A program made the translations under genes and the position numbers. A model generated the notes under the pieces. That model searched no databases and was not told where the DNA came from. It was given only the letters and a program-made list of their open reading frames with translations. This document shows, in pieces, positions 10,281-24,000 of a stretch of 64,000 nt of DNA. This DNA comes from Callaeas wilsoni (lineage: Eukaryota > Chordata > Aves > Passeriformes > Callaeidae), in assembly GCA_013398955.1 (NCBI GenBank), contig VWPU01017834.1, forward strand, positions 124,001 to 188,000, written 5' to 3'. How positions within the stretch are numbered: position 1 is the first letter of the stretch; each line of letters opens with the position of its first letter.

Positions 10281-13200
10281 TTCCAGTAAACATTCACTGC
10301 ATTTGATGACAGAGCTTCTCTTGTTGGATTGTGCTCTGAGCTATGCAATTGAGGATTTCAGAGGGGAATTGATGTGTGACTGATAAAGGATTTGACATGC
10401 TGTGACTCTGACTTTAATATGTGAACCAAGTCATTAATGGGGTTTCCTATGCAAAACAGAGGAACTCTCAATATTGCATTGGGGTTTTTTTCTAGAAGCT
10501 TGAAAAAAGTTGGATTGGGGTCTTTGGCGGCCAGCTAACAACAGTCTATTCATAAAGGCCATAAAAGGAGCAAAGTTACAGCTCTGATGGAACTGTTAAG
10601 CTACAAGGGAGAAAAACAAAATTAAGTTTTCAATTCAGAGTAAGTTCTTTTAAGGCTGAATTCCTTAAAATGGAGTTTTAAGAGAAGGTTGAACCAATCA
10701 CAGTGTGATAGAACTTATTTGACCTGAAAAATATCAGTCTACTTAGACAGGGTGAACACTTACAGTGCTATTATTTAACCTTAACAAATGAGAAGGAAAC
10801 TACTGATTTCTAGCTTAAAAAGAGGGAGGCAACATATTTCTTTATCAAGTCAATTTACTGCTTATTATGCCAGCATATTAAAAATTAGTCTCATAATTCC
10901 AGTGTTTTCCTTCCAAGAAATTTTTAGTAAATTAAATTATGGAATTGAATATGATTTTTCAGGTCTTCCTCTTGGGACCCACATAATGATGGAAAGCTTA
11001 TTCAGATCAGGAGAGAATTTAAAATATTTTCACCATTCTTGCATTTCATGTGTAACTTCATTGTAAATATTAAATCATTTATCTGAAATTTATCAAGCTT
11101 GCAGCTCCAAATTATAAAGGAACACTCTTCCACCGTGCACATTTTCAGCCTTCCAAACTGTTCTCCTCACAGACCATGACTGTGACAGTCATAGACAATT
11201 TTGCTCCTGTCTGTGATATTTTTGAGATCCAGTAACCCATGTTTATAGGACAGTAAGCTCTTCACGTTGACCTCTATAAAATCAGTTGGTTTTTATAGAA
11301 TGTATATTGGTCCTATTTAAAATTTAAATCGTGGAACTGCAACCTCCAAAGTGTAATATGCAGTAAGAGACATCTCACTTAACCTCAGTTTATACTGTAA
11401 TATAAATCTTACATTGTTAATTTTCTGAACTCTCTCAGTGGTCAATGGACGAAAGAATTCCAGTGCAATCTATTCTAGTTGTTTTAGGCACCTGTCTTAA
11501 GCTGGGTAACAAAATCACTAGGGCTTTATCTGCTTACTAAAGAAAAAGCTCTCTGACTGGACGCACACTTACAGATATGCATCCTGATATGTATACCCAA
11601 AGATATGTAAAGACAGCTGAAGATATGTAAGATTATTTTTAATATGTGTCCCACACAGTACAAACCCTACGAAAAATTTAAAACATGTGGATTGATCTTC
11701 GTTAAGATATCTTGGTTTGCATTAGTCTTAATCACAGTAATTTTATCTAAATGAAGAGTTTCTCATGGAAACACCCTTACGTGTATTGCTTAGATGTCAT
11801 GTGGGCCCTTAAATCCAACATTACCACATCAACATTCAGGTGTTTGGACACCAGCTGGAATTCTCAGCCCTCAGTAACACCCAAAATATTCACATTGCCT
11901 AAATTAGGTGACTAATTCAGGAAGAATTAAGAAGACAAAGGTAACTCCTTTTATAGTCAGTGGGGAGAGAAAAAAGACTCTTTTGTCAAACTCTGCTTCC
12001 TCTTGTATGGAGTAATGAAATTATTATTGGACTGAGGGAGAACCTTAATGGCTTAGAGACTGGAGAGAGACATCTCCTGCAAGCAGTCTTACATTTTAAA
12101 TAAAATGGAGCATTTTCAATAACAGTGAAAGTGCTTACCTGAAAACACTTAACCTTGGCATTACAAAGCAATATACTCTTTAGATTCAGTCCTGAAAATC
12201 AGAGAACAAACTGGAGATCCAGCATTATCTGGCTAACCAGAGATACCAGTGATTCCATCTCTGGGAGTCGAGAAAAATTCTCTAACCATTAACTGGCTGG
12301 GCAGAATGAGAGGTATCTCCCTCAGCCACCAGCACAGAGGAGGAATGTTCAGAATTTTGTTATCAGAGAAGGACTGTAAATTTTACTAAGGCTTGGGATA
12401 AGTGCCAATACATGCAGAGCCTGCATAAACAAGGGTTCTGCTTGGCAAAGTGCAAAACAACCGGGGACCATTCCTGAAACTAGTAGGTGTATCGTTTCAA
12501 GTAGTTTTGTGATTTTTTAATTTTAGGTACATATAGTGAAAGTTTTATGCTTAAATAAAAATGTATTTATTTCAGTAGTTCCACAGTAAACAAAGCCTGT
12601 ATTCAAGACAAGGGATGAGTCACTGCTTTCAGGGAACACCCCTCTCATACCTTTCCTGCATTGCTAAGTATACAAAGAAACTCCCCTTCCAAATATTTCC
12701 CACCACCAGGGAGGGTTAAAACATCCTCGTAGTAAAGGGAGGAGAAAAGGCGTAGGAGATATTTCAACACAGTTCAGAAACACGTACTACCTTTTCTCCC
12801 AACCTCTTAAAGATTTTCTGCATTTTCCAAGAAGCAGCTTGTGATCATTGCTTTTCTGTGCAGCAGATTCTCTGAGAAGCAGAAAGAACTAAGGTTCTTT
12901 CTAAGATAAGGATAAGATCAAAGTCTCAACAAGCACTGTTCTTCTCTCCTTATATGACATGAAACCAAATTCTGCAATAGTTTGCCTAATGCATTAGACA
13001 AACATTTATAATACTGATACCAATAACACACTGTCAGACTTTTATATTAAATATTGACTCATGTCTTGCTGAAATAAACCTCCGCAGAAACAAAAACTGG
13101 TCTGATATAGAATAGAAAAAAAGACATATCAAAACTTAATATTCAGATTGCTTGTGTACGAGACAAAATATGCTCAGCTTCCTGCAATTGGTAGTTGCTT

Positions 13201-15025
13201 TTTTCCCCTTATTGTAAGAAAAGTAGAAATGATTTTGCTTCAACTTATAGTTCTTAATTGAGTTCTTATACTCACATTAGAAAAAAAATGTGAGTTATTT
13301 ACCAAAGTATCAATGTTTGATAACCCTCCAGCTATCATTGTCTAAGTACCATTTAGGTTATTTTTTACAAAAAGGGAAAAAAAAAGAAAAAAGATTGACA
13401 TTTGCAGTGTTTTCTCATTGGTTTAACCCAGAGAATTGAAATGACCCAGCAGTAAGTTGAGGTCCATAAGTGTTACAGCAAAAGCAACACAGATAGTTAT
13501 GTGAAGTCTAATCATCTAATGTCCCTCATGATCTTCTGAAAAATTATACTTGAAAAGGAAAAGGAGTTATGTCATACTAAGTCATGGGTCAGAAAGCAAA
13601 GACAGGAGAAGGTATATCCCTGAGTGACTTGAATGAGACATTTACAAAATTGGGGGATTAGCAAAATACTTTTTGTTTAGATTTGGAAAGGACTATTCAA
13701 ACCGTATTTTGTGAACACCAATCTCAAAGCGAAATTTAACGACAAAAGAATTAGTACAGCTATATCCCACATGCCTAAGCAGTAAGAACAACTCTGCAAC
13801 CTAGGACTTCAATTAACTGGTGATAATGCAAATTAAAAAACAAAGACGATCTCTTGAGAATCCAATATTTGATTTCATAAGAATAGACAATGAAGTTCAA
13901 TGTCCTTTCATGCTCATGGTCCTCAGACATATTTCGCTTATACAGCAACAAAATTAGTTTATCCATTCTGAAGAATCAGGAATATCTGAGTCGTGAGGGT
14001 TGGCTTAGCAAGAGAGGCAGAACAAGCTAATTTTAATCAAGTAAAGTCCAAGTGGAAATTATAAAGGAATTAATGAGATGTGTCAAGAAAAATTATTAGG
14101 ATAGCTGCTCCTAAGTAATATTTTTGTCAGGTTTTATTTCAAGACCATCATATCTAATTCTCAAAGAGTTTTGCAAACACCAGTTACCTCAAGGCTTTTC
14201 AATAGGAAAAGGTGTATGGACCATTTACCTTCCTTGACAGCTCATATTTTCTTAGCAGAAAATAGTAAACCTTTGTGTAGACCCAAGATAGGGCTAATCC
14301 ATTGCTTAGATGAGTCACCCTGTATATTTTGTTGAAATGACAAGAGTACACCCAGTCCCCTGGCTGGTTAGACATTAAACAGAAGTTAAATGCACAATTA
14401 ACTTCAACCTCTATTAGTGTTTAGTTCTGAAGAGATCACATTCCACTAAGTACCTGTTAATCTTTTATTTTTGTCAAGTAGACAGCTCTGCTTCCTGAAA
14501 GTCCAATAGACACTCAAAGTAGGAAAGAAAACACGGGAGCTGCTGCACAGGTCAACCCAGCAGATTGTTTGCTTGTTTACCATGGTGACAAGCTCCAATC
14601 GCTTCATCAAAAAGTTAGCACAAACAAAACTACCCCGAGAATGTAGCCTATTCTTCAGGTGATTTTTTCCCATTTACTTAAGAAGAAGAGGGTGGTAGAA
14701 GGAAAAAAATTTTTCTACCCCTTCCAATACACTTTTTAGCAAACTACCATTACATATCTAAGTATTTTCAGCCTCCATGACCATTATTTTGAAACCCAAG
14801 GTTTCACATCTGGGTTTTTAGGCATGCCATATCCCAAACACAGAGATAGTTGCTCCTCTGAAGATGGAGGTTAAGAGGTGAAAGTTGTAACTCTCCAAAG
14901 CTGCACCAGTTTCCGCTGAAAGAGTTGTATGAGTCTGTCTCTAACAGAAGAAGACTACAAGAAGTTAATTTCCAAATAATGACTTTTCTATTTTCCTTTA
15001 GGAATTCTGCAGATATTTTACTGAT

Positions 15026-15055
15026 TGTTCCTCTCAGTGTTGTTTGAGAGGAACA
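15026..15055. repeat. 11-bp perfect inverted repeat, 8-nt loop
   Basis: The left arm TGTTCCTCTCA (15026-15036) pairs exactly with the right arm at 15045-15055. With about 64 kb searched, one such 11-bp arm is close to chance expectation. There is no longer precursor-like pairing around it to suggest a microRNA. Confidence 0.85.
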
Positions 15056-16629
15056 CTAAAGGGACACTCTCAGTCCTTGAGCAAAAGCACTGCTGACTGT
15101 AGAACCCCAGGCATGAGGCTCAAGCATCTGTTTCTTCAGAAGCTACAGCCAAACTGGTGGTCTAGCTCTAAGCAGCAGCTCGGTACTGTGGGCTGCTGCT
15201 CTTTCATGGGGAAATGTCTCCTACAACATGAGCCTTGATGAGTTGAATGCCTTTAGAAGCTGAGGCAATGCTTTGTTTAGTCGTAGGGTGAATTGGGACA
15301 AAGTTATCTAAGACAAATTCTTTAGGAGTCTGATTTCACACAAACTAGTGAAGAAAGCCACACAGCAAATGGGAAAACTTTTCTTTATTGCTGCTATCGT
15401 AAGTCAAAATTTAGTTATACCATTCAGCATGACAAAAGATCTGAGTCCTTCAAAAGCAGTAAAACTCATTAGTGTTGTTGAGATGTGTTTAGATGGCAGA
15501 AACTATATATTGTGCTTTTTACAATTCTCCAGAGAATATACCACTATTGTGACTTACACTCCAAGAAAATCACTGCTTTGACCAGTGGCCAATAAGGAAA
15601 AATTTGAAATAATAATTTTTTTTCCCCAGCAAACAAACACTAATTATACAAGTTAATCACTAAAGTAGGCTCAGGAGCTCATGTTTCACTGAATGCAACT
15701 ACAGGAAATGACCTTGGAATAACTACAATCAATTAGATGAGTTTCAATTATAACATAAATGTCAGGAACAAGAAATGCAGATGGATACCCCAGATAAATC
15801 AAGAATGCAAGATAAAAAATACTTTTGCAACCTTTTAAGGTTCAAACATTTTACTTTTTCAAAACAAACACCAGGTTACTAAAATTAAGGTGGAGTTAAT
15901 GGTGCTTACGAAACCAAAATATGGCAATTCTTCTATCACAATCTTTTATTTTATTCCTGTTAAAGAAACATTGGAGTGGAGGTGTTTTTCAAGTGTTGCT
16001 ACAAAACTCTTATTTTTGGAAAGAAACTTAGACTCTAAGTTTTTTGTATAATTATTAAAATAAATAAAGTATTTCATACCATGAGAATTCCAGTATTTTT
16101 GTAACACCTTTCCATCCTGCCTTAGGACAGAAAGGTAAAACACCAAAGGTTGTCAAAACCCAAATTGCTCCATGTGTGCTCAAATGAGGAAATGCTATTT
16201 TCAGGGATATGGCACTTCCTCAGCCCATGAATCTTGTTGTTATACTAGATTTTTATTATCTTAGACTAGTAGTATCTTTCAATATGTTCTAATGAAAAAG
16301 GAATTCTGCGGCAGGATTTTTCATGATATTTGAAATGCCATGGCCACTGCGTTTTAGAGCTAATCATGGTGAAGTATATTTCCTAACTAGTTCTATAATT
16401 CCCTAAACACAGTCACCTAAAAGTTAGGTCACAGACCCACTCTTAGAAAAGGGACTTCAGCAAATAAAAAATACATAGTTTAGAAGAAGTCTCCTGTATT
16501 CATAAATACCTGTAGTCAAATGTGGTTAGAGTATGTGGTAGACTTTAGGTGAAAACTTTTTACAAAGTTTCTTAAGAGCTGCTCAACAGTTTCATTTGCC
16601 CTTGATTTTTCAATGGATATGCAACAGCT

Positions 16630-17090
16630 TGATGTTTTTCAGGCCTGAGCTGGTGGAGAAGTCATCTGTCCCATGGTGCAGTATCTGTACCATGCAAGGA
16701 TATTTGGGACAGCAACTGGCAAGGGAAGACCTTCTGGAACTGCTTGGGACTGCAGCTCTATCACAGCAAGAAGTGTCAATACACAGGGTTTGCTCGTGGC
16801 TTCCAAAGTGACTCCAAGTAACACAAAGGGTGATGTGCCTTGGGGGGCTCACAGGCAGCATGACATTTGTTCTCTGCTGAGTCACCGAGAGCATGGATAA
16901 TAAACGTCCTGGTGCTTGCTGTTTGTTTGAAGCTGTTGCCTCACTTTATGGTTTCTTCAGTACCCGGGATGTAACTGTGGCCAAGTGGTTGAAGTCCTGC
17001 CTGTGCACAAGTGAATCATTGCTGTGCTGTACAGGAGGACATTCATCCCAGTGGCTCTAAGGTTAGGAAATACAATATATCTGACTTTGC
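16630..17090. other. Moderately GC-rich segment of unknown origin, possible decayed LTR
   Basis: Composition changes from the AT-rich flanks. Overlapping frames of 71 and 75 codons on plus and 94 codons on minus are present. A poly-A-signal-like AATAAA lies at 16899-16904, followed by a T/G-rich stretch as at an LTR R/U5 junction. I cannot match it to a known LTR, and no terminal TG...CA pair with target duplication is evident. It may be unique sequence. Confidence 0.3.
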
Positions 17091-19532
17091 TGTGCAGTTC
17101 TCAGAGTGATTCATGAGATCTTATCTACAAGCCAACCCTCCCCTTTACCCTCAGACAAAACCGAGGAGACAAAATTGGGTGTGTTAGGAATTCCTCTTGC
17201 ATTAAATACTTTGGGAAATGACAGACAAATGCTCCCCTCTAGTGAAATGACTAGTGGACTGATATGTCAGCTGAGTGAGCAAAGCAAAAATGTGCTTGGA
17301 TGTGTGCATGTGCATGCAGATAAACCCCCAAAATTACGCATCTTGCATCTAAACAAACATCCTCTATGCTAGAATACGTGTTTCACTTTTCTTATATTTG
17401 ATTTATACTCCAGAGGTGTGCTTTGCTAAGAAGCAGTGGTGAATGGCTGAGTACTGTTAATACAAAAAACTTTAGACAACTTCAAAAGCATCTTACAAGA
17501 ACATTTCTCATTACTTTTTTTCTTCTGCTTTAGAGTGTTCTCTAACAACAAAAAACCAGAGCAGCCTGAGAAGAGAAAATCAACATCTATTGTTATCATA
17601 GTGATAAATCATCTTTAATAAAGGCTTATGTGCTTTCCTGTTAAGCAAAACAAAAGATACTCTTAAATGCTACAAGATTCCACAAGCATTTCAAATACAT
17701 CAGAAAAAAAATTTAAAGGCAGAAAAAAATTCATAGAAGCTCTGACTACACTAAAAACATTTGGCTTGTCCTTTACATGATGTATTTTGAAGCGCTGAGC
17801 TTGCAGAAATAAATATGCTTATTTTAACATTTTTATTAAAGCAGAATATAAAATAAAAGATCTCTTCTTAAAGCCTAGGAAAATATTTTGTGTTGAGAAA
17901 GACTATTATCATATATGAAACTGGAGAAAATTTTAAAGAATATGCAAAATCAGCTTTGTGTACTATTAATGACAAAGCTTTGAAAATGTTCCTTTTTGCT
18001 CATAGAATATGTGCAATCAGCAAAATTCTGGAATTACCTTTGTACTTGTAATTTATAGGACAAAATTTTTATTCTGAGTATTATCCTCTTACTCTCTCAT
18101 GAATTGCTATTGATGACTGAACAGTGAATACTAGAACTGTGTTTTGTGTTATAACTGATCATATAAATCAAATGACATAATTTCTATTTCCTGACTAAAT
18201 ACACTAAACTCTTAACACCAGGTTATATGGTTTGGAAAAGCCTTTGAGGGCATGAAATTTCTTAGGGAGGAGAAGTAGCAGATAAAGAGGATTGAAAATT
18301 TTTGATATATTTTAAACCTCTTTTCTTTCTAGGCAATGTAAGCGTTGCCTTAGGGATAGTTCCTAGAAAAATTAGACTACTATAAAATTGCATGGCTGAG
18401 AGCACACTGGTTTAAATTAATTTTTCATTGTCAATCCACATAATGTAATTATATATGCTTGTGTGGTCTCAGTTGTAGAAAATGCAGAGGATTTTAGCAT
18501 ATTGCATGAAGTACTGGAAAGTTTGACCTCTGCTTTTCTGAGACATTATTGTCACCAAGTCCACCACTTTCCTTTATGTTCACCTGCACCATTTGAAGAG
18601 GTGGACCCAAGAAATGAACGAAGGGACAAAAGGAAAACTTGCAGGGACATTTTCCACAGGCATTAGCACAAGAAAAGATAATTACAGTCTGTGGGGACAT
18701 TTCAGGCTAATGCCCTTACACGGCTGATCCAGTGAGTACACTGAGGAGCTGACCACGCTCACACTCCTAACTCATTGCATATTTTTGAAGTGTGAAAGTG
18801 GTTAAAACTAACATTGCAATGGACTCATGTACAGACTTAGTAAATACAGAGCACTGGCAAGGAGTTTGAGAGGTTTAATCTTGACCACTTGTGGCTGTCA
18901 AGGTCTACACTTTGGTGACTGAAGAGGTTTTCTAAAGAACAAAAGATCATAAATTACCCAACTGTCAGAAGAAATGTTGGGGATAGTTACATGAAAAAAA
19001 CTTTTCGTTTTCTTCAGTATTTTTTTTTCAAATATCATTCCCAGAACATATTTGTGTTAGAGGCCTAAGACTTCTGTTCTGACAAATGCTTGAATGTGAG
19101 TTTAAATGTTCATTTCAGATGCATATCTACTGAAGGAAGATAGCATATCTCAGATGTAGGCTGGGAATTCATGAGTAAGAAGATAGCTATAAATTTATTT
19201 CATAAATACATAATGATCAAAGGTGGAGGATTTGTGCACTTTTTATTGCTCTGTACTTAGACAAATTCTTTCTAACTATTTTGCTTTCAAAATCTTAGTC
19301 TGCATTTTGAAGAGTGTATCTGTACAAATTACAGAGAGTTTTGTATTCGTTGTTCAAGCCACAAGCTACCGTGAATTTGTGATTGAATGTGTAGGATAAG
19401 GTTCCAGCTTGTTTGGGTAGCCCCTAACAGAGTGTGTTCTAATGCTTGCATTAGAAATTTTTTGCCTAATTAGTAATATTACAAACTGAATTTACACTTT
19501 CAAAAATCAAAGTGTTTCTGCAAAATAGTGTT

Positions 19533-19589
19533 ACTACTAAATGAAGTTTAGTAGTTACTTAACAACAAGTTACTTGTTAAATGAAGTCA
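19533..19589. repeat. Two adjacent short hairpins, each carrying the word AAATGAAGT
   Basis: The first inverted repeat has 9-bp arms (19533-19541 and 19547-19555) with a 5-nt loop. The second has 7-bp arms (19559-19565 and 19574-19580). The 9-mer AAATGAAGT sits in the first loop and stem and recurs right after the second hairpin, suggesting a small local duplication with later change. Confidence 0.7.
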
Positions 19590-22500
19590 AATGGAAACCT
19601 TTTCACTGAGGATGGAAAGCTTCAAGGAGAAACAGCAATTTCACAGGAGAGAGACTTTGATGGATTCTGAATTTCAAAACAGATTTCCAGGGCTAATTTT
19701 CAAAGGAGCATTCAAAAAAAGTCATTTAAACTAGATGACACCAGAAAATACTTCTATCTTTCTAAGACATAAAAATTGAGTTTTGAGTGCAGTTGCAGTA
19801 AAAAAATCAGTCTCTTGGTATAATACAATTTAATTCAATGGGTTTTGAAATCATGTCACAGAAACAACAGCTGAAATGTGATTAAATTCCAAGAATCAAT
19901 GAAAACAAGCTGCAGTAGAGCATCAAGACTGATTCTCCTCTTACTTGTGATGGTGTAGTTTCGCAGTTGGTGAATTCGTACCAGGACCCTCCCTTGAGGA
20001 ATATTATTTTGAATTCTTTTTTCTTTTCACAAGGAGATTACAGGCAGAGAAAGACATCAGTGTATTCCATGAAAATAAATGTATTTATATTGGGATGAGT
20101 CTTAGTACTTTTAATTTTTTAAAAATTGTTATTATTGTTTTTATTTTAAGCTTCTGAAATTCTCAAATTACAGCCATTTCTGCAGACTGATACAAAATTA
20201 AGTTGTCATATACTATGCATCTCCACTTAGAAACTGTTGAAAAAAATAGGAACCATTTCTAACTTACCTTAACAGCCATACATCCTGCTGACAAATTATT
20301 TCAGCACATTGCCCCCACAAGAAACTCCCATATTTCTGATGATTCTGGAAGTATATCATACACATGCACCAGACATTTGTCCTAAGCACAAACCCCTTCA
20401 ATTCTAAGACAGCAATATTATCCTCAGTTTTACTGAGTAAATCCGTCACGGAGGGTTCTGTGTTAGGGTCTCACTTCCTGAATTTGATGGTTTATAGTTA
20501 CCTATAAATATAGATATATATTCAGTCATTATAAGCATTGCTTTGCTAACTAAAGCACCATAACCCTTCATCGTGTGAGAATTTCAAAGAAGTTTTCGGA
20601 GAAACTGACCTTGAAGAAGTTACCTACGCACCAAAATATAAAGAGTCTCAGCTGAACATACTTTATTAATGTTTTCCACACTCCCTTCTTATATGAACAC
20701 AAAAAACCAGGTGCTGATATTCATTTGCACCCAGCCTTCATAGCCTACACTTCTATCTTAAGACACTCTAAACTTACTTGAAATATATTAAATAATAAAT
20801 CATCACCAAGAGCAAAACTACAGAATGTTTTTTATTGGGAAAGCAATATTATACTTATTAAATAAAAGTGATAATGTATTTGTTTGAAATAATGTTATGG
20901 AGTGTGAAAGAAGTGCAATTAGAGTTACCAAAAACCGTAGGATTTGGCAGGCACAGCAAAAAATAACCATCAGATTGAAAAAGCACTTTTGGCAGTACTC
21001 AGAAGTCATTAGGTTTGTATGAAATTGCACCCTGCTACTATAAGCAAGCACAAGTAAAGTTTTGTTGAATGTGTTTGCACACAGAGTGTCACTTTTCTTT
21101 ATTGCTGTGAAGTATAATAACATTTTTTGCACACAGTGCTCAAGCTGAACTTTTTTCCTAACACCTTACCCACATCTCTCTGAATATATGAAAAAGGATT
21201 GGAATTTTACTCTTTGACAGCACTGCTCTGAGTCCAGCAAAGCATGAATCCTAAAAGTCCTGCTGTGTTTCCAGGTACTTTGAAACCATAAATCCATATT
21301 TAATTAGAAGTTCGTGAAATACTATAGAAGATAAGATCTCTGTTCTAAAAATGAAATAAAAACCTGGGCCTTTGGCTTTCTTCTCTGACTCTGGGCCATA
21401 ATTTAATTAAAACTGCATATCATATGCTAAAAATCTCATTGACAAGTCTTAGCTGAGGAATTCAGATTCCTTGTGGTACCTCAATCTGTGCTATCTATTT
21501 TGCTGTCATATTGTTCCATATTCTTATCCTGTCTCCCACCCCCCTGCATCATGCACTCCTTCCTGTCTTGTTTCTCATTAACAAAGTTAATTCCTTTGAG
21601 ATTTAATGCTGTAATGTCGAAGTTTGAACACTGGCATCTTACGATCTTAATGGATATCTTACTTGACAGCTCTGTGAGTTTTAGCTCTCTTCTTTAACAG
21701 CATATATTTGTTTGAAAAAAGCTGGCATTGAATTTAAGTGCAGGGAGCTCAGGGAAGCTTGAAATGGAAACCTAGCTAAAATAACTGTGATTTCTTCCTA
21801 CTGTATTAGGAAAAAGAGTAAGATTGAAACATTAAAAAGAAAATAGTACATCAATGATGTAACTGGAAACCCGTCCTTTATATCAAATGCCAGAGCGTGA
21901 TATTAATGATTTATTACACAAATTTGTTATTACATTTTACAGTAAAGTTATGGACAATGATGAAACTGAGGTAGATTTTGCTTGTATGTCTGGGAAGTTC
22001 TGCATTCATGTGGAGAAATATCTGTTCTCGAATCCATGAAATATTTTGGCAGTGAGAGTTTCGGAAGTGCAGACAGTCACAGGAGTGGGGTTTACTTATT
22101 GTCATTAAAAACTTTGCAGTGTGCAAGCAGCTGTAGGTACAATAACATTCCCAGTCCCTAGAATAGCAAGGAGTGGTGGCATTTCAGACCTTTTTCATTT
22201 CAGAGGGAACATCTTTAGATAGTACAAAAGAATGGATACTTGTGATTTTGAGCTACTTCAGGTAACTACTTTGTATTTTCAGTGTGTGTATGCATTTGTA
22301 TCCCTGCCATTGAGTAGGAATATGGACATGACAGAAGACTTCATTGACAGAAGAAACTGGGAGGCTTGTACTGTATCTATACTATGTAAACTGAAGTTAA
22401 TAATCTATCTGGAACAGTAAAATATTACTTTCCATATTAGGAAAGGCTACTCATATATAAGGGTGGTGTTGTCACAGTCTTAATTTACATGAGCTTGGCT

Positions 22501-23705
22501 GTTCATTTGGAACTGCTCTGTAAGAAGTCAATTCACATGTATTTTCTACATAATCAGATCTACAGTGCTTCTCAGACACTGGACCCACATGTATCATTTG
22601 CATGAAATATCTTAATATAAGTATTTCACAGCATATTTTCTCCTCGCAGCTGTACTTCTGAAGTAGCACCCACACTTTCTGTTCTTGAAAAATTGCACTT
22701 TCTCTGCAACAGCTGAATTCTGCAAGCAGGAAAATTCATGTCTACCCACTCCCTCTCTCTTCTGAGTTTTCAGGCAGAATCCAAAGCCTGACTATACTGA
22801 TAAAAATCCATTCATTGACTCATGAGGCTTCTAACTGTACAACATCTTATACACCACCTGGTCAATATGTTACTGTGCTCCTCACACAGGGGACCTGCCA
22901 GATTAGATATTCAGGATTCATGGCACTCAAAAATAACCCGATGGGTAAACCAGGAGGCCGACCCCATATTCCTTCCTGTTAAAGGGGTGCTCAGTTTCAC
23001 GTACACATCTACTCACAGAAATTATGCTGTAGCAAACTCTACGAAAAAAATCTTAAATCATTCTTACAAGAATTAATGTGCTGAAAGAACTGGCGTAAAA
23101 TAGGAGAAAGAAGAAGCAGAGTCTGTCCCTGTTAACTAAAAACAGGGAAGGATTTGAGCTGAGGAGAAAACCAGGAAAGGAAACAATCTTTGCGCTGGAA
23201 TAACCTCTGAGAATGCAGCAACAAAGATTTGGACTTTTTAGGCATTGAGGTGTTTAAAGGTTAAAACAAACATTAAATATGATGGATTTTTGTGAATACC
23301 ACATGATTAAGGGGCAAGAAATAAGAAAGGTAGTATAAGACAGTCTGGAAGCCTTGCATGGAGCTAACCCTATTCACATCAGCAGGGGGATAGGGGCTGC
23401 TTATACATAACTTAGCAATTCACTTTCTGCTGATAATAATATCAGTATTTGGAGCTCTAGGTTTGGGTTATTTTGTAATAAAATGCATAATATGATGAAT
23501 AAAAAGCCATTTTGTTTAGAATAAATTACAACACAAGAAGGCCCTCATAATGTTCCTGCCATAATGGTGTCAATACTTTTATTTTCAAAACACTATGCAG
23601 AACATAATTCTCATGTTTCACCACTACTGTCAGTGCATACTAAAATAATATGTTTCTGTGTTTTATTTTTGGTTCCATGGTATTTTCAATAACTAGCTTA
23701 TCATG

Positions 23706-23751
23706 CCTTTTTTTTTCTATTTTCTTTTTTTTCCTCTTTTCTTTTTTTTCC
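23706..23751. repeat. Pyrimidine-rich (T/C) tract
   Basis: Forty-six nucleotides are almost entirely C and T, with a single A. It is low complexity and could act as a polypyrimidine tract if transcribed on the plus strand. No convincing exon follows. Confidence 0.85.
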
Positions 23752-24000
23752 ATGATGCTATTTTTCTTTTGATGTTCTCTCTCCACCTGTGTAAGATGCA
23801 TATTTATCTCCTCTACAAGAGAGATTGAAATGGTTGGTGTTGACTTGACATCTGTCGATTTTTGAGTAAGAAATCATCCCCAGCCCTTAGAATCTGATTA
23901 AAAAGGTTTGCTTAGGCACATGCTCCACTCAGCAGAAAGACCCTGGGTTTCTAGTGACTGTGAAATACAGGATACAGTGGTGTGAGAGTGCTACATTTTC

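Larger units (their letters stand above)
8886..16630. other. Gene-free AT-rich unique sequence
   Basis: Nearly 8 kb without a recognised gene or dispersed repeat. It includes a short TA/CA-rich stretch at 10239-10280, inverted repeats of 8-11 bp that are near chance expectation (10648-10670, 13270-13295, 15026-15055), and an A-rich tract near 13375-13392. Open frames are under 95 codons. The block at about 10050-10240 is listed separately as a candidate conserved element. Confidence 0.55.
17091..24000. other. Gene-free AT-rich unique sequence
   Basis: No gene or dispersed repeat is recognised. Notable small items are a double hairpin at 19533-19589 and a pyrimidine tract at 23706-23751. Open frames reach 104 codons (minus, 21132-20818) and none resembles a known protein. 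The minus-strand frame at 18700-18494 and the plus-strand frame at 22822-23076 were read for retroviral or LINE motifs and show none. Confidence 0.55.

Noticed and set aside
15026..15055. 11-bp hairpin considered as a microRNA precursor
   Set aside because: Pairing does not extend beyond 11 bp, whereas precursors need about 22 bp or more. One such inverted repeat is expected by chance.
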